From NCBI RefSeq assembly GCF_014779655.1, contig NZ_JACXYX010000015.1, positions 62,001 to 126,000 on the forward strand: 64,000 nt of DNA. The letters run 5' to 3'. Shown here in pieces: positions 27,319 to 35,809 of this stretch. The number at the start of each line of letters is the position of its first letter. Positions within the stretch are counted from its first letter, which is position 1. The stretch is from Nocardioides ganghwensis. GTDB lineage: Bacteria; Actinomycetota; Actinomycetes; Propionibacteriales; Nocardioidaceae. The translations under genes and the position numbers were made by a program. The notes under the pieces were generated by a model. It did no database searches. It saw nothing but the letters and a program-made list of their open reading frames with translations, and was not told where the DNA came from.

Positions 27319-28272
27319 GTGAACGAGCGTGCTCCAGCCCGGATCACGATAACGTCCCACGTCGTGCCTCCGACGCCGCCTAGTCTTTCGGTGGTGCTGA
27401 TCGTGCTCAACGGCGCGCAGTGGATCGCGGCTCAACTCGACGCGCTCGCCCTGCAGCGCGAAGCGCCTGAAGCATGGGAAGTGGTGGTCTCGGACAACGG
27501 CTCCACTGACGGGACGCAAACGCTGGTGATGTCCTACGGGGACTCGTTCCCCGTGCCGCTGCGACTGGTGGACGCGAGCAGCGCTCCCGGCGTCAGTCAT
27601 GCACGAAATGTGGGCGCGTCCGCGGCCGAGGGCCATGTCCTGCTCTTCTGCGACTGCGACGACATCGTCTCCGACACCTGGGTTCGAGACGGCTACTCCG
27701 CACTGCAGACGCACGTCTGCGTCGTGGGCACAAGTCGGGTCCTCGAGCACCCGCACAACACGTCATCGGAGGTCCTCAACCCCGACGGTCTCGTGGGACG
27801 GGGGATCCATGGATGCAACTTCGGCGTTCGTCGTGACGTCTACTTCGCGGTCGGTGGATTCGATGAGAGCCTTCCGCCGTATGGCTGTGACGACTCCGAG
27901 TTCTCGATCCGACTGCGACAGGCCGGACACGCGATCGAGCCGGCGGACGGAATGGTTCTCTACTTCCGTAGGACGACGGGTGTGCGTCGCACGCTGCGAA
28001 AGGTCTATCTGTCGGCCATAGCCGAGACGGTCGTGTGGCAGCGGCATCCCACGATCTATGGCTCAAGGCTCACCCGGCGAGCCATCCTGGGTGACTTGAT
28101 GGTCTGGCCGATCCATGCGGTTCGAAGAGTCGCAGCAGAGCGGCGGATCAACAGGGACCTCGCACGTTCGGCCGTGACCGCATGGGCACACGTGGTCGGC
28201 TACCTGACGTGGACACGCACCCGCCGTGCCGGGGAGGCCCGTCTTGTCTTCCGTCCGCTCGATCTCGACTGA
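27319..28272 (+). CDS. family 2 glycosyltransferase
   Basis: A 317-residue GT-A enzyme. SVVLIVLNGAQWIAAQLDAL opens the fold. VVVSDNGSTDGT and LLFCDCDDIVSDTWV hold the nucleotide-binding residues and the DxD-like metal site, and FDESLPPYGCDDSEFSIRLR is the downstream acceptor motif. The C-terminal basic region has no clear membrane segment. The first in-frame start is GTG 27319; one nearer the SVVLIV strand (27361) is possible. Here GC falls visibly and codons ending in A/T become common, marking the start of the lower-GC island. It is divergent from the cytidylyltransferase gene. Confidence 0.85.
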   Translation: MNERAPARITITSHVVPPTPPSLSVVLIVLNGAQWIAAQLDALALQREAPEAWEVVVSDNGSTDGTQTLVMSYGDSFPVPLRLVDASSAPGVSHARNVGASAAEGHVLLFCDCDDIVSDTWVRDGYSALQTHVCVVGTSRVLEHPHNTSSEVLNPDGLVGRGIHGCNFGVRRDVYFAVGGFDESLPPYGCDDSEFSIRLRQAGHAIEPADGMVLYFRRTTGVRRTLRKVYLSAIAETVVWQRHPTIYGSRLTRRAILGDLMVWPIHAVRRVAAERRINRDLARSAVTAWAHVVGYLTWTRTRRAGEARLVFRPLDLD

Positions 28273-28287
28273 GACCGAAGGGATCGG

Positions 28288-29313
28288 TCAGGCTGACAGT
28301 GCCTGACGGATCGCGACGGCGATGTTCGCCGCCGGCTCGAACGCGGGTCGCTCGGGCATCGGTGTAGGCGACGCTCCCAACCGATGCATGCCGTACCTCT
28401 CCCAGAACTCCCCGAGCCATGAGGGCGGTCTTGGGAAGGCCACCCAGGCGTCTCGCCCTTGCGCTGCCGCCTCGATGACGCCGGTCGAGAAGACACTCAC
28501 CACTGGCCCAGCCAAGCGGGCGAGCGGGGTCGATCCGTCAACCGTGATCGCCTTTCGGCGGAAGCCGTCGTGGGTCAGCCGCGAGAGCAGGTCGCACTCG
28601 GAGGGGTGCGGACGGTAGACGGCCTCGTTCGAGAGGCAGAACGTTGCTGCTGCATGCGCCAGGCGCGGACGGGGCAGCTCGGCCGCGTGCATCTGGCCGA
28701 GGTAGGTCAGTCGCGTGTCGGCATCGGCCCCTGGTCGCTGGTCGGTTGCCTGCCACAAGAGCTGGCTCCCCACCACCTGGTGGTCGACGTCTGGTCGACC
28801 GGACGCCCAAAAGGCCGCGTCGGCCGCGCTCCAGGCGAGCAGGTGCGCACCCGCAGGCAACGGAGGCGCGTACGGGGTGAGGGCGCCGTGCTGCACCACG
28901 ACCGATCGCACCCCCACGGAGCTCGCCCATCGGTGCGCGAGCTCGCCGCGCGGCAGGTAGTGGCCGAGTGAGACGACGGCACCCACCCCACGGAGGCTGT
29001 CGGGGAGGTCGATGCCGACACGCTGCTGCTTCAGTGGTGCGCGGCCGTCGATATCAGGCGCCGGCCCGGGCGCCAGGACCGCGACGGGCACGTCGAGGCG
29101 TGCCAGAGGCTCGACGAGCGCCGCGTGGCTGGTGGGCGAGGACGAGTCGAGCGCCACGAGCAACCGGGGCTCGGGGTCGTAGGTCGTGAGCACGAACGCC
29201 TCGGGCACCTGTCCGGTTCCCGGCCGGATCGCGTGGCGAATCTGCCGCAAGCGGTGCCGGGACCGCTGCCACCTCTGCCACGCAGCAAGGTCATTGGGGT
29301 GGATCAGGCCCAT
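28288..29313 (-). CDS. unassigned GT-B-like capsule protein
   Basis: A 341-residue protein I cannot assign to a named family. It has two Rossmann-like halves: LLVALDSSSPTSHAALVEPL and VVVQHGALTPYAPPLPAG in the first, then AVYRPHPSECDLLSRL and SVFSTGVIEAAAQGRDAWVA in the second. The QHG, RPHP and STGVIEAA patterns resemble CDP-glycerol-transferase-like and polysialyl-type capsule transferases, where they bind donor and acceptor. There is no signal peptide or membrane segment. Its start overlaps the upstream gene stop by 10 bases, so it ends an operon of three glycosyltransferase-type genes (31198 to 28288). Call rests on fold-like motifs only. Confidence 0.5.
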   Translation of the reverse strand: MGLIHPNDLAAWQRWQRSRHRLRQIRHAIRPGTGQVPEAFVLTTYDPEPRLLVALDSSSPTSHAALVEPLARLDVPVAVLAPGPAPDIDGRAPLKQQRVGIDLPDSLRGVGAVVSLGHYLPRGELAHRWASSVGVRSVVVQHGALTPYAPPLPAGAHLLAWSAADAAFWASGRPDVDHQVVGSQLLWQATDQRPGADADTRLTYLGQMHAAELPRPRLAHAAATFCLSNEAVYRPHPSECDLLSRLTHDGFRRKAITVDGSTPLARLAGPVVSVFSTGVIEAAAQGRDAWVAFPRPPSWLGEFWERYGMHRLGASPTPMPERPAFEPAANIAVAIRQALSA

Positions 29314-30308
29314 GCATCCTCCAGCAACGGGATGCGGTGGTCGAAGGTGTGTTCGGCAAGCGTCCGGCTGCGACCTCGTTCGGCGATCGCGCGCGCCCAG
29401 GTGCGGTCGGCGCGTGCCCGCTCGCAGAGGCCGGCCAGATCGTCGACGTCGGTGAACACCAGGACCTCGCGGCCGGGTTCGTAGAGCGTGTCCACGTCAG
29501 GGCGGTCGATGAGCTGGAGGGACCCGGTTCCCGGCAGTTCGAAGGTCCGCATGGTGAAGCCGTCCTGGTTGGTGTGGGAGTTGAGCGCTGCGACGGCGCC
29601 CGCCGTCAACCCGTAGGCGGTCGGGCGGTCCACCCCTCGCGCCGACGGCACGTCCGGGCGGCTCAGCTCCCACGTACGCGCCCGGTCAACCGGGTGGCGC
29701 GACCAGTCGCGGCCGTACGCCCGGACCGGCACACCGCGCTCGTGCAGGCCGAGCAGCAGCCGCGTGCGGTCGGGGTAGCGGGCGCCGATGAAGACGACCT
29801 CGTCACCGGGCGCCGGGGTGAACGGGATGGTGTGGTCGAAGGCATCGAGCACGTGCCCGGCCCGGAGCCCGCGTTCGCGGAGGGCGGCTACGTCCTGAGG
29901 TGAGTACGACACGATGGAGGGCCGGGACGCGAGGACGTCGTCGTCGAGGTCCATCCGGGCGAGCTCGTCGTAGAGCCAGAGCAGCTGGCGGGCGCCCGAG
30001 GCGTCGAGCGCCTCCCAATAGTCGGCGCCGAGAGCGTCACCCTTGACCGTGACGACGACGTCGGGCCGCCCGGCAACAACGGCCGCGACGGCACGCGCGG
30101 TCAGCGTTCGCTTGCGGGCGAGCTCGCCCGATCTCGAGCCGAACCGGCTCGGCAGCTCGTGGACGAGCTTGGTGCGCACCTTTGAAGCCAAGGTCTCGTT
30201 GGCGTCGTACGCATGGAGGATCACGTCATGGCCCACCCGTCGCAGGGCTCCAGCGATGGATTCGCCGTAGCCGTGGAAGGCGGGGGCGACGAGGAGGACC
30301 CGAGTCAT
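29304..30308 (-). CDS. CgeB/DUF3880-like glycosyltransferase
   Basis: A 334-residue protein. The N-terminal Rossmann part starts MTRVLLVAPAFHGYGESIAG and includes VVVTVKGDALGADYWEAL and RQLLWLYDELARMD. The C-terminal part has EVVFIGARYPDRTRLLLGLH, AVAALNSHTNQDGFTMRTFE and LPGTGSLQLIDRP. This is the arrangement seen in CgeB-like/spore-maturation-type glycosyltransferases, with the GFTMRTFE-x-PG block as their hallmark. ATG overlaps the upstream stop (ATGA). Sugar specificity unknown. It is part of the three-gene minus-strand operon in the lower-GC island. Confidence 0.78.
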   Translation of the reverse strand: MTRVLLVAPAFHGYGESIAGALRRVGHDVILHAYDANETLASKVRTKLVHELPSRFGSRSGELARKRTLTARAVAAVVAGRPDVVVTVKGDALGADYWEALDASGARQLLWLYDELARMDLDDDVLASRPSIVSYSPQDVAALRERGLRAGHVLDAFDHTIPFTPAPGDEVVFIGARYPDRTRLLLGLHERGVPVRAYGRDWSRHPVDRARTWELSRPDVPSARGVDRPTAYGLTAGAVAALNSHTNQDGFTMRTFELPGTGSLQLIDRPDVDTLYEPGREVLVFTDVDDLAGLCERARADRTWARAIAERGRSRTLAEHTFDHRIPLLEDAWA

Positions 30309-31198
30309 CCAAGCCCTCGCCTCGTGCGCAGGAGCGCCAGCTCGGAGCGAAAGGTCGACAGCGGCTGGCTGTCCCGTCCAGCCATGGCCCGCGCGATGTT
30401 CCAGAACAGGTTGGCGGCTGATGCGGTGATGAGTGCGGCCCTGAGACGGCGTTCGGCGATTGGGCCGCCCCACTTGTGGGCGTAAGCCAGTCGCGACTCC
30501 ACCAGCCACCGTCGGCGGTCCGGCGACGGCGTCGACCCGCCCCCCTCGTGAACGATGTGAGGCTCTTCCACGACGACCGATCGGATGCCAGATGACCTGA
30601 GGCGGCGTTGCAGGTCGACTTCTTCGGCGTTCATGTGGAAGCGCTCGTCGAAGCCGCCCACGGCTCGGAACGGCTCGACGGGCAACAGGAGTGCGGCGCC
30701 GATGACCCAGTCCACAACTGCGGTGCGACCCAGTGCCGAGGTGTCGTGACCCACGGCCTCGTGCAGGCGGGGTCGGAGCCGGACGAGCGGGTGCAGCCAC
30801 TCCACCACCTGATGTGCGACTGTCGGGAAGTGGCGGCCCACCCACTCGTTCGTGCCAGCACGGCTGACCACGCGAGGGCTCACGACTGCCGGAAGCCATG
30901 GTTCTGCGGCTTCGAGAAGGTCGGTCACGAATCGTGGCCCGACAGTGACATCACTGTTCAGGACGAGTGCCAAGTCACCCGACGCTTCGGCAACGCCCGA
31001 GTTGACCGCCGCGCCGAACCCACCGTTGGTCGGCCGACGTTTCAGCCTTACGCCTGCCATGGCGGGGAAGGGGGACGGTGACGCGTCATCGACGACGATG
31101 ACCTCGTCGACTCCATCCTGAGCGAGAAGCTGCTGCACCAGATGAGTGGTCGGTCGAGAGTCGCCGAAGTGGGGAATCACCACCGAAAGCCGGGGCAT
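30305..31198 (-). CDS. family 2 glycosyltransferase
   Basis: A 297-residue GT-A enzyme. LSVVIPHFGDSRPTTHLVQQ, EVIVVDDASPSPFP, NGGFGAAVNSGVAEASGDLA, LVLNSDVTVGPRFV (DxD-like) and GGFDERFHMNAEEVDLQRRL match rhamnosyltransferase-like family 2 proteins. The C-terminus has a helical region but no clear transmembrane anchor. It is the first gene of the minus-strand operon. It starts about 100 bases from the divergent fucosyltransferase gene, leaving room for a shared control region. Confidence 0.9.
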   Translation of the reverse strand: MPRLSVVIPHFGDSRPTTHLVQQLLAQDGVDEVIVVDDASPSPFPAMAGVRLKRRPTNGGFGAAVNSGVAEASGDLALVLNSDVTVGPRFVTDLLEAAEPWLPAVVSPRVVSRAGTNEWVGRHFPTVAHQVVEWLHPLVRLRPRLHEAVGHDTSALGRTAVVDWVIGAALLLPVEPFRAVGGFDERFHMNAEEVDLQRRLRSSGIRSVVVEEPHIVHEGGGSTPSPDRRRWLVESRLAYAHKWGGPIAERRLRAALITASAANLFWNIARAMAGRDSQPLSTFRSELALLRTRRGLG

Positions 31199-31303
31199 GC
31201 TGACATGCTAACGACGGGACGTCGCCCGGATGGGCGATCGCCCACTTCGCAATGCTTGCTCGAGACAGGAAGTTCAACGGTTGTGCCGGGCCCAAGTGAC
31301 TCC

Positions 31304-32116
31304 ATGCGCGCGGCTCTGATCGGTCTTGTCCGCCGTGGGTCCCGGACCGTCCTCTGGGGTACTGATGTCGCGGGATTCGCGAACAACCTGTATCTCTGGC
31401 TCTGCGCTGCAACATCACAGCGCTCCGGCGACGCCACGTATGTCCTTCGGCGAGAAGGGATGGCCACCTGGCTGAAGCAGATGCCAGCCGTGGACGAGTT
31501 CCTCACGATCGACAAGCAGCACGTGCGTTTCGTCGACCAGCGCGACCTGGGTCACCACCAGGTGTACGGCGTGGACTTTGGTGCTGTCGACCTGCGGCGG
31601 TTCATCGAGGAATTCCTTCTACCTTCTCCGCTACTCCAAGGTCTGCCCCGCGACGACGATCCCAGGCGAGTCGTCCTGAACGTTCGGCGCGGCGACTACT
31701 ACAGCGATCCGGTGTACCGCGGTCAGTACTCGTTCGACATCGTCGAGTACGTTCGCTCCGCCTTGGAGGTCGCCCGACGTCAACATCCAGTGGACAGTGT
31801 CCACGTGGTGAGCGATGACATCGGGTGGTGCCGGGACCGATTGGGCTGGTTGTCGACCGACAGCACCACGACATTTGCGGAGCCCGGACAACCTGTGAAT
31901 CATTTTCGGGAGGTGGCCGGCGCCTCCAGGTTGATCCTCGCCAACTCGACGTTCTCCTACTGGGCGGCGTACGTGAGCAACGTCGTCCACGGGACGGATC
32001 CGGCAAGAGTCATAGCCCCGTGGTTTCACAACAGGCTCTCGCGCCACGGTGCCGCTTGGCAGCTCGATCCGCGCTGGACCGTGATCAAGGAGATCCGAGG
32101 GGGCTGGGATGCGTGA
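31304..32116 (+). CDS. GT11-type alpha-1,2-fucosyltransferase-like protein
   Basis: A 270-residue protein with GT11 features: GFANNLYLWLCAATSQR at the N-terminus (GNxxFxY-like), VVLNVRRGDYYSDP (the HxRRxDY GDP-fucose-binding motif) and LILANSTFSYWAAYVSN near the C-terminus (the SxFSWWxA-type motif). It should use a GDP-linked sugar, consistent with gmd at 4417. The start is uncertain: GTG 31283 or ATG 31205 also lie in frame, and no ribosome site decides. It overlaps the next gene by 8 bases. AT-rich codons are frequent, as in its neighbours. Confidence 0.82.
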   Translation: MRAALIGLVRRGSRTVLWGTDVAGFANNLYLWLCAATSQRSGDATYVLRREGMATWLKQMPAVDEFLTIDKQHVRFVDQRDLGHHQVYGVDFGAVDLRRFIEEFLLPSPLLQGLPRDDDPRRVVLNVRRGDYYSDPVYRGQYSFDIVEYVRSALEVARRQHPVDSVHVVSDDIGWCRDRLGWLSTDSTTTFAEPGQPVNHFREVAGASRLILANSTFSYWAAYVSNVVHGTDPARVIAPWFHNRLSRHGAAWQLDPRWTVIKEIRGGWDA

Positions 32117-32951
32117 GCACGTGCGGTTCGCACTCCTGCGCTTCTTCCGGCGCTACGCACGGCCCGTGTTGGGGCCGGGCATGCTGTGGATGAACACAGC
32201 GGGCAGCCACGGCTACCACCGAGCGAGGCCGGCGGACGTGCCAGTGACGGCGTACTGCGTCTACCGATCGACCAACGCGGACGCAGTAGCGACACTCGTT
32301 GACGGGCTGCCCAGTGGGTCGCTCGTCCACCTGCACGCGCTGGACCGAGTGGCTCCGATCCTCGATCAGTTCACCAGGGAGATTGGTCCGGGAGCGCGCA
32401 TCCCTCTGCTCCAGAACCTTCTCGACAAGTATCCACCCGTGCTCGAACAGCACGTCGTGATCGCCGACGACGACGTCACGTTCATCGGCACGGGCGCACG
32501 GCGATTCCCCGGACTCGGTGTTCTGGCTGAGTTCGACATCTGCCAGCCGGCGCACACGCCCGACAGCGAGCACAGCTTCCGCGTAACTCGTGCTGAGCCG
32601 CTCAGCACGGCGAGAGAGACCACATTCGTCGAGGTCGGACCAGTCGTTCTCCTGTCCCCGAAGGCGCAAGCTCTCGTCCTCCCATTTCCCGAGGATGCTC
32701 AGATGGGGTGGGGCCTAGATGTGCAGTGGTCAGGGTTGCGGCGTAACGGTTTGCGATTGGGCGTCATAGACGCGACGCCCGTGCATCACTTCGGGCGTGT
32801 GGCAGCTGACTACGACACTGGTCCCGAGGCGGAGGTCAACGCTCGTTATCTCCGCGAGGCCGAGGTTGCGTCCGTACACGATCTAGCGCACAACACCGGC
32901 CGCACGTGGCGTCCGTGGCAGCGTGCACCGCGATGGACGGGCGAGCGATGA
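32109..32951 (+). CDS. putative GT-A-like glycosyltransferase of unknown family
   Basis: A 280-residue protein I do not firmly recognise. VPVTAYCVYRSTNADAVATL opens a Rossmann-like region. VLEQHVVIADDDVTFIGTG contains a DDD metal-site-like motif at the position expected for the DxD of a GT-A enzyme. FVEVGPVVLLSPKAQALVL, MGWGLDVQWSG and LGVIDATPVHHFGR resemble DUF707-like nucleotide-sugar transferases. It has no signal peptide or membrane segment. It overlaps both neighbours (8 bases before, 4 after), so it is cotranslated with the fucosyltransferase and ABC transporter. Glycosyltransferase function is inferred from motif and context. Confidence 0.5.
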   Translation: MREHVRFALLRFFRRYARPVLGPGMLWMNTAGSHGYHRARPADVPVTAYCVYRSTNADAVATLVDGLPSGSLVHLHALDRVAPILDQFTREIGPGARIPLLQNLLDKYPPVLEQHVVIADDDVTFIGTGARRFPGLGVLAEFDICQPAHTPDSEHSFRVTRAEPLSTARETTFVEVGPVVLLSPKAQALVLPFPEDAQMGWGLDVQWSGLRRNGLRLGVIDATPVHHFGRVAADYDTGPEAEVNARYLREAEVASVHDLAHNTGRTWRPWQRAPRWTGER

Positions 32952-34768
32952 AGGTGGCTATGCCGGTCACGCTGCTTCGCCGCGTGCTGCCTCCGGGCTC
33001 GGGCGTGCTCTTCAGTGAAGGCACACGATGGCGTCTCGTCCTGGCAGCCGCTGGAGCTGTGCTTGTCGCCATGCTGGACATGCTGGGTGTGGCTGCGCTG
33101 CTGCCACTCATGCAGATCCTGACTGACCGGCCACGGAGCGAGGGCGCTCTTGGTGTGGTGGTTGCGGTGGTGGGTGAGAACCGCAGCGATCAGTGGGTTG
33201 CGGTCTTCGTCAGCCTGGTGATGGTCGGGGCTTTCGTCCTGAAAGGGGTTCTCACGATCTGCTTCAGGTGGTGGCAGCTGGGCTTCCTGGCGAAGGAACA
33301 GGTGCGCACCAGCTCTCGCCTGATGCGCGGGTATCTCGCGGCTCCCTACGAGAAGTTCACTCAGCGAACGACGGCCGAGCTGCTGCGAACCATGGGGGAC
33401 GCTGTCGGACAGACGTACGGACAGGTCGTCCTCGGTTCGCTCAGCGCGGCCACCGAAGCTCTCACCATCCTCGCGATGGTCGGCTTGCTGCTGCTGACCA
33501 GTCCTGGTCCTGCGGCGTTGGCAGTTGCCTACTTCGCTGTGTCGGCGTTCTGGCTCAGCAGGGTTGTCAAACGACACGCCGCTGAGGCGGGCGAACAGGT
33601 GCTTCAGGAGTCGACGGTGGCGTTCCGTGCCGTCCTGCACTCCATGGGCGGCGCCAAGGAGATCATGGTGCGACGGAACGCGGAGACGTTCGTCGGTCAC
33701 TATGCCGAGGCTCAGACGAGGCTCGCGTCGGCGAAGCGCCGATTCGCGTTCACCGGCGAGTTCCCCAAGTACGCGCTCGAGATCATCTTCGTCGTCGGTG
33801 TCGCACTGATGACCATCGCCACCTTCAGCGTGGAAGGACCCCAGGACGGGCTGACGACACTGGCTGTCTTCGTGGCCGCAGGAACTCGCGTGATCCCGTG
33901 TCTCTCACGCCTCATGGCGGGCCTCGTGGCTGTGCGGTTCGGGTTACCGGGACTCCGACTGGTTGTAGATGACGTACATCATTACGTCTTGCCCCATGAG
34001 GGCGAGAGGCGCAGCTCGCCGCTCGACCCTCGCGACGGCACCTGGGCAGCAGACATCGAACTGCACGACGTGGGGTTTGCCTATGAGGGAGCGGACCAAG
34101 TGCTGAGCGGCATCAACGTGCGCGTCCCAAGGGGTACGACTCTGGCCATCGTTGGAGCAAGCGGTGCTGGCAAGACCACGTTGGTCGACCTCCTGCTCGG
34201 GTTGCTGGCACCGACGTCTGGCCGCATCACAGTCGGTGGTCGGGACATCAGAGAAGACCTTGAGGGCTGGCAGCGCCAGATAGGGCTGGTGCCTCAGCTG
34301 GTGTACATCATCGAGGACACACTGCGGAACAACGTCATCTTCGGGATGCCAGCGGACGACGATCGCGTGTGGGACTGTCTTCGGCAGGCGCACCTCGAGG
34401 AGTTCGTGCGATCTCTCCCAGATGGCCTGGACACCGAACTGGGTGACAGGGGATCCCGCATCAGCGGCGGACAGGCGCAGCGTCTGGGCATCGCTCGCGC
34501 GCTGTACCTACGCCCGTCCGTCATCGTGCTGGATGAGGCGACATCCGCTCTGGACAACGAGACCGAGCGATCGGTGTCAGAAGCCATGGCTTCCTTGCAC
34601 GGAGAGGTGACCCTGGTGGTGGTCGCCCACCGGCTGTCAACTGTTCGACATGCCGACAAGATCGTGATGCTGGTCGATGGTGAGGTGGATGGCGTAGGTA
34701 CGTTCGATGAGCTGAAGGCGGCCAGCTCGCGGTTTGCGAGGCTGGTCGAGCTGGGTCGACTTGAGTGA
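32948..34768 (+). CDS. ABC transporter, fused permease-ATPase (PglK/flippase-like)
   Basis: A 606-residue half-transporter. The membrane domain (about 25-325) has five to six segments. The ATPase has Walker A AIVGASGAGKTTLVDLLLGL, Q-loop LVPQLVYIIEDT, signature SRISGGQAQRLGIARAL, Walker B VIVLDEATSALDNETE and H-loop VVAHRLSTV. Such proteins in glycan loci flip lipid-linked oligosaccharides across the membrane (PglK-type), which fits the glycosyltransferase neighbours; multidrug export is the alternative. ATG overlaps the upstream stop (ATGA). It is presumably a homodimer, since both catalytic motifs are intact. No Wzx-type flippase gene is visible in the window. Confidence 0.87.
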   Translation: MKVAMPVTLLRRVLPPGSGVLFSEGTRWRLVLAAAGAVLVAMLDMLGVAALLPLMQILTDRPRSEGALGVVVAVVGENRSDQWVAVFVSLVMVGAFVLKGVLTICFRWWQLGFLAKEQVRTSSRLMRGYLAAPYEKFTQRTTAELLRTMGDAVGQTYGQVVLGSLSAATEALTILAMVGLLLLTSPGPAALAVAYFAVSAFWLSRVVKRHAAEAGEQVLQESTVAFRAVLHSMGGAKEIMVRRNAETFVGHYAEAQTRLASAKRRFAFTGEFPKYALEIIFVVGVALMTIATFSVEGPQDGLTTLAVFVAAGTRVIPCLSRLMAGLVAVRFGLPGLRLVVDDVHHYVLPHEGERRSSPLDPRDGTWAADIELHDVGFAYEGADQVLSGINVRVPRGTTLAIVGASGAGKTTLVDLLLGLLAPTSGRITVGGRDIREDLEGWQRQIGLVPQLVYIIEDTLRNNVIFGMPADDDRVWDCLRQAHLEEFVRSLPDGLDTELGDRGSRISGGQAQRLGIARALYLRPSVIVLDEATSALDNETERSVSEAMASLHGEVTLVVVAHRLSTVRHADKIVMLVDGEVDGVGTFDELKAASSRFARLVELGRLE

Positions 34769-34858
34769 AGGTACGACGAGTCATCCAGGCGAAGGCTGCC
34801 GGCGGCAAGACCCCTGGCCCAGAATGTTCGTCAGGCGACTGAACCCAGGCCGCAGACC

Positions 34859-35809
34859 TCACCCCGCCAGAAGGTCAGCCGGGTCCCACGTCGACCAGAC
34901 GCCCGGACGCACAGACACCATGGGACCTGCAGCCTGATGGTCCAGCAGGGGCACCGGACGCCCCGTTCGCAAGTCAGACCAGATGTCGGCGATGGCGTCG
35001 TCGTCAAGCCCGCTTGCTCGTCGCCAGTGGGGTGCGATGTTCCCCGACTTGCCAGCTGCGACAGCAGCGGCCGCCCCCTGTCGCACTTTGCGCGCGACCT
35101 GACTCTGACTGCGGTACACGGCATGTGCAATGTGTATCCCGTGTGCGTGCGCACCGACCCGCGCGGCTGAGTGGTTGCCCACGCCGAGCACCAGCCAGGG
35201 GTGGGTGCGTGCGGCTACCTTTCCAGGGAAGGTGGGCGTCGCGTCGAGCACGTACTCGGTCTCTACATCGATCGGGCCGTCGCCGGACGGCACCATCGAG
35301 TGCCATGCGGCATGCACGACGGTCGCGGTGTCTTGCCTCCGCAGCAGGTCCGCGAGCAATTCGTCCTTGGCGAACCAGAACTCATCGGCGTCGAACGGTA
35401 CTACCCACCGGGCGCCGCGCTGTCGCGCGATGTGCGCAAGGTAGGACATCTTCTCGGCCTGGTAGTAGCGGGGTTCGTCGTCTCGCCCGACATGGAGCCG
35501 GGGATCCCGTGCGGACAGCTCCGCCAGTATCCGCGGGGTTGCGTCCCTGGATCGATTGTCCACCACCAGCACGTGATCCAGACCTTGGTCCAACAGGTGT
35601 TGCACGGTCAGGCCGATGATGTCGGCCTCGTCTCGCACCATCGCGATGCCCCAGACCTCGTCCCGCTGCGAGGGTTCGGGCAGGTCCGGCAGGGTGATCC
35701 CGCGATTGGATCGCCACTGCTCGACCCATCGTTGCGGTCGTCTGTACTCGCGCAACGCCCAGCTCAGCTGACCGATCTCACTCCTGATCCGCGACTTCAC
35801 GTCAGGCAT
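34859..35809 (-). CDS. family 2 glycosyltransferase (Glyco_tranf_2_4 type)
   Basis: A 316-residue protein. EVWGIAMVRDEADIIGLTVQ, HVLVVDNRSRDATPRILAEL, PRYYQAEKMSYLAHIARQRG and RWVVPFDADEFWF place it in the family 2 subgroup with an FDADEF metal-site motif. It is clearly paralogous to the gene directly upstream, with the same block order, indicating an old tandem duplication. ATG overlaps that gene's stop by 8 bases. An in-frame ATG further upstream at 35869 would overlap more; I prefer 35809. Convergent with the ABC gene; the 90-base gap shows no strong hairpin. Confidence 0.82.
   Translation of the reverse strand: MPDVKSRIRSEIGQLSWALREYRRPQRWVEQWRSNRGITLPDLPEPSQRDEVWGIAMVRDEADIIGLTVQHLLDQGLDHVLVVDNRSRDATPRILAELSARDPRLHVGRDDEPRYYQAEKMSYLAHIARQRGARWVVPFDADEFWFAKDELLADLLRRQDTATVVHAAWHSMVPSGDGPIDVETEYVLDATPTFPGKVAARTHPWLVLGVGNHSAARVGAHAHGIHIAHAVYRSQSQVARKVRQGAAAAVAAGKSGNIAPHWRRASGLDDDAIADIWSDLRTGRPVPLLDHQAAGPMVSVRPGVWSTWDPADLLAG

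Noticed and set aside
34769..34858. Hairpin terminator between the ABC gene and the convergent glycosyltransferase
   Set aside because: Only weak short complementarities are visible in these 90 bases.
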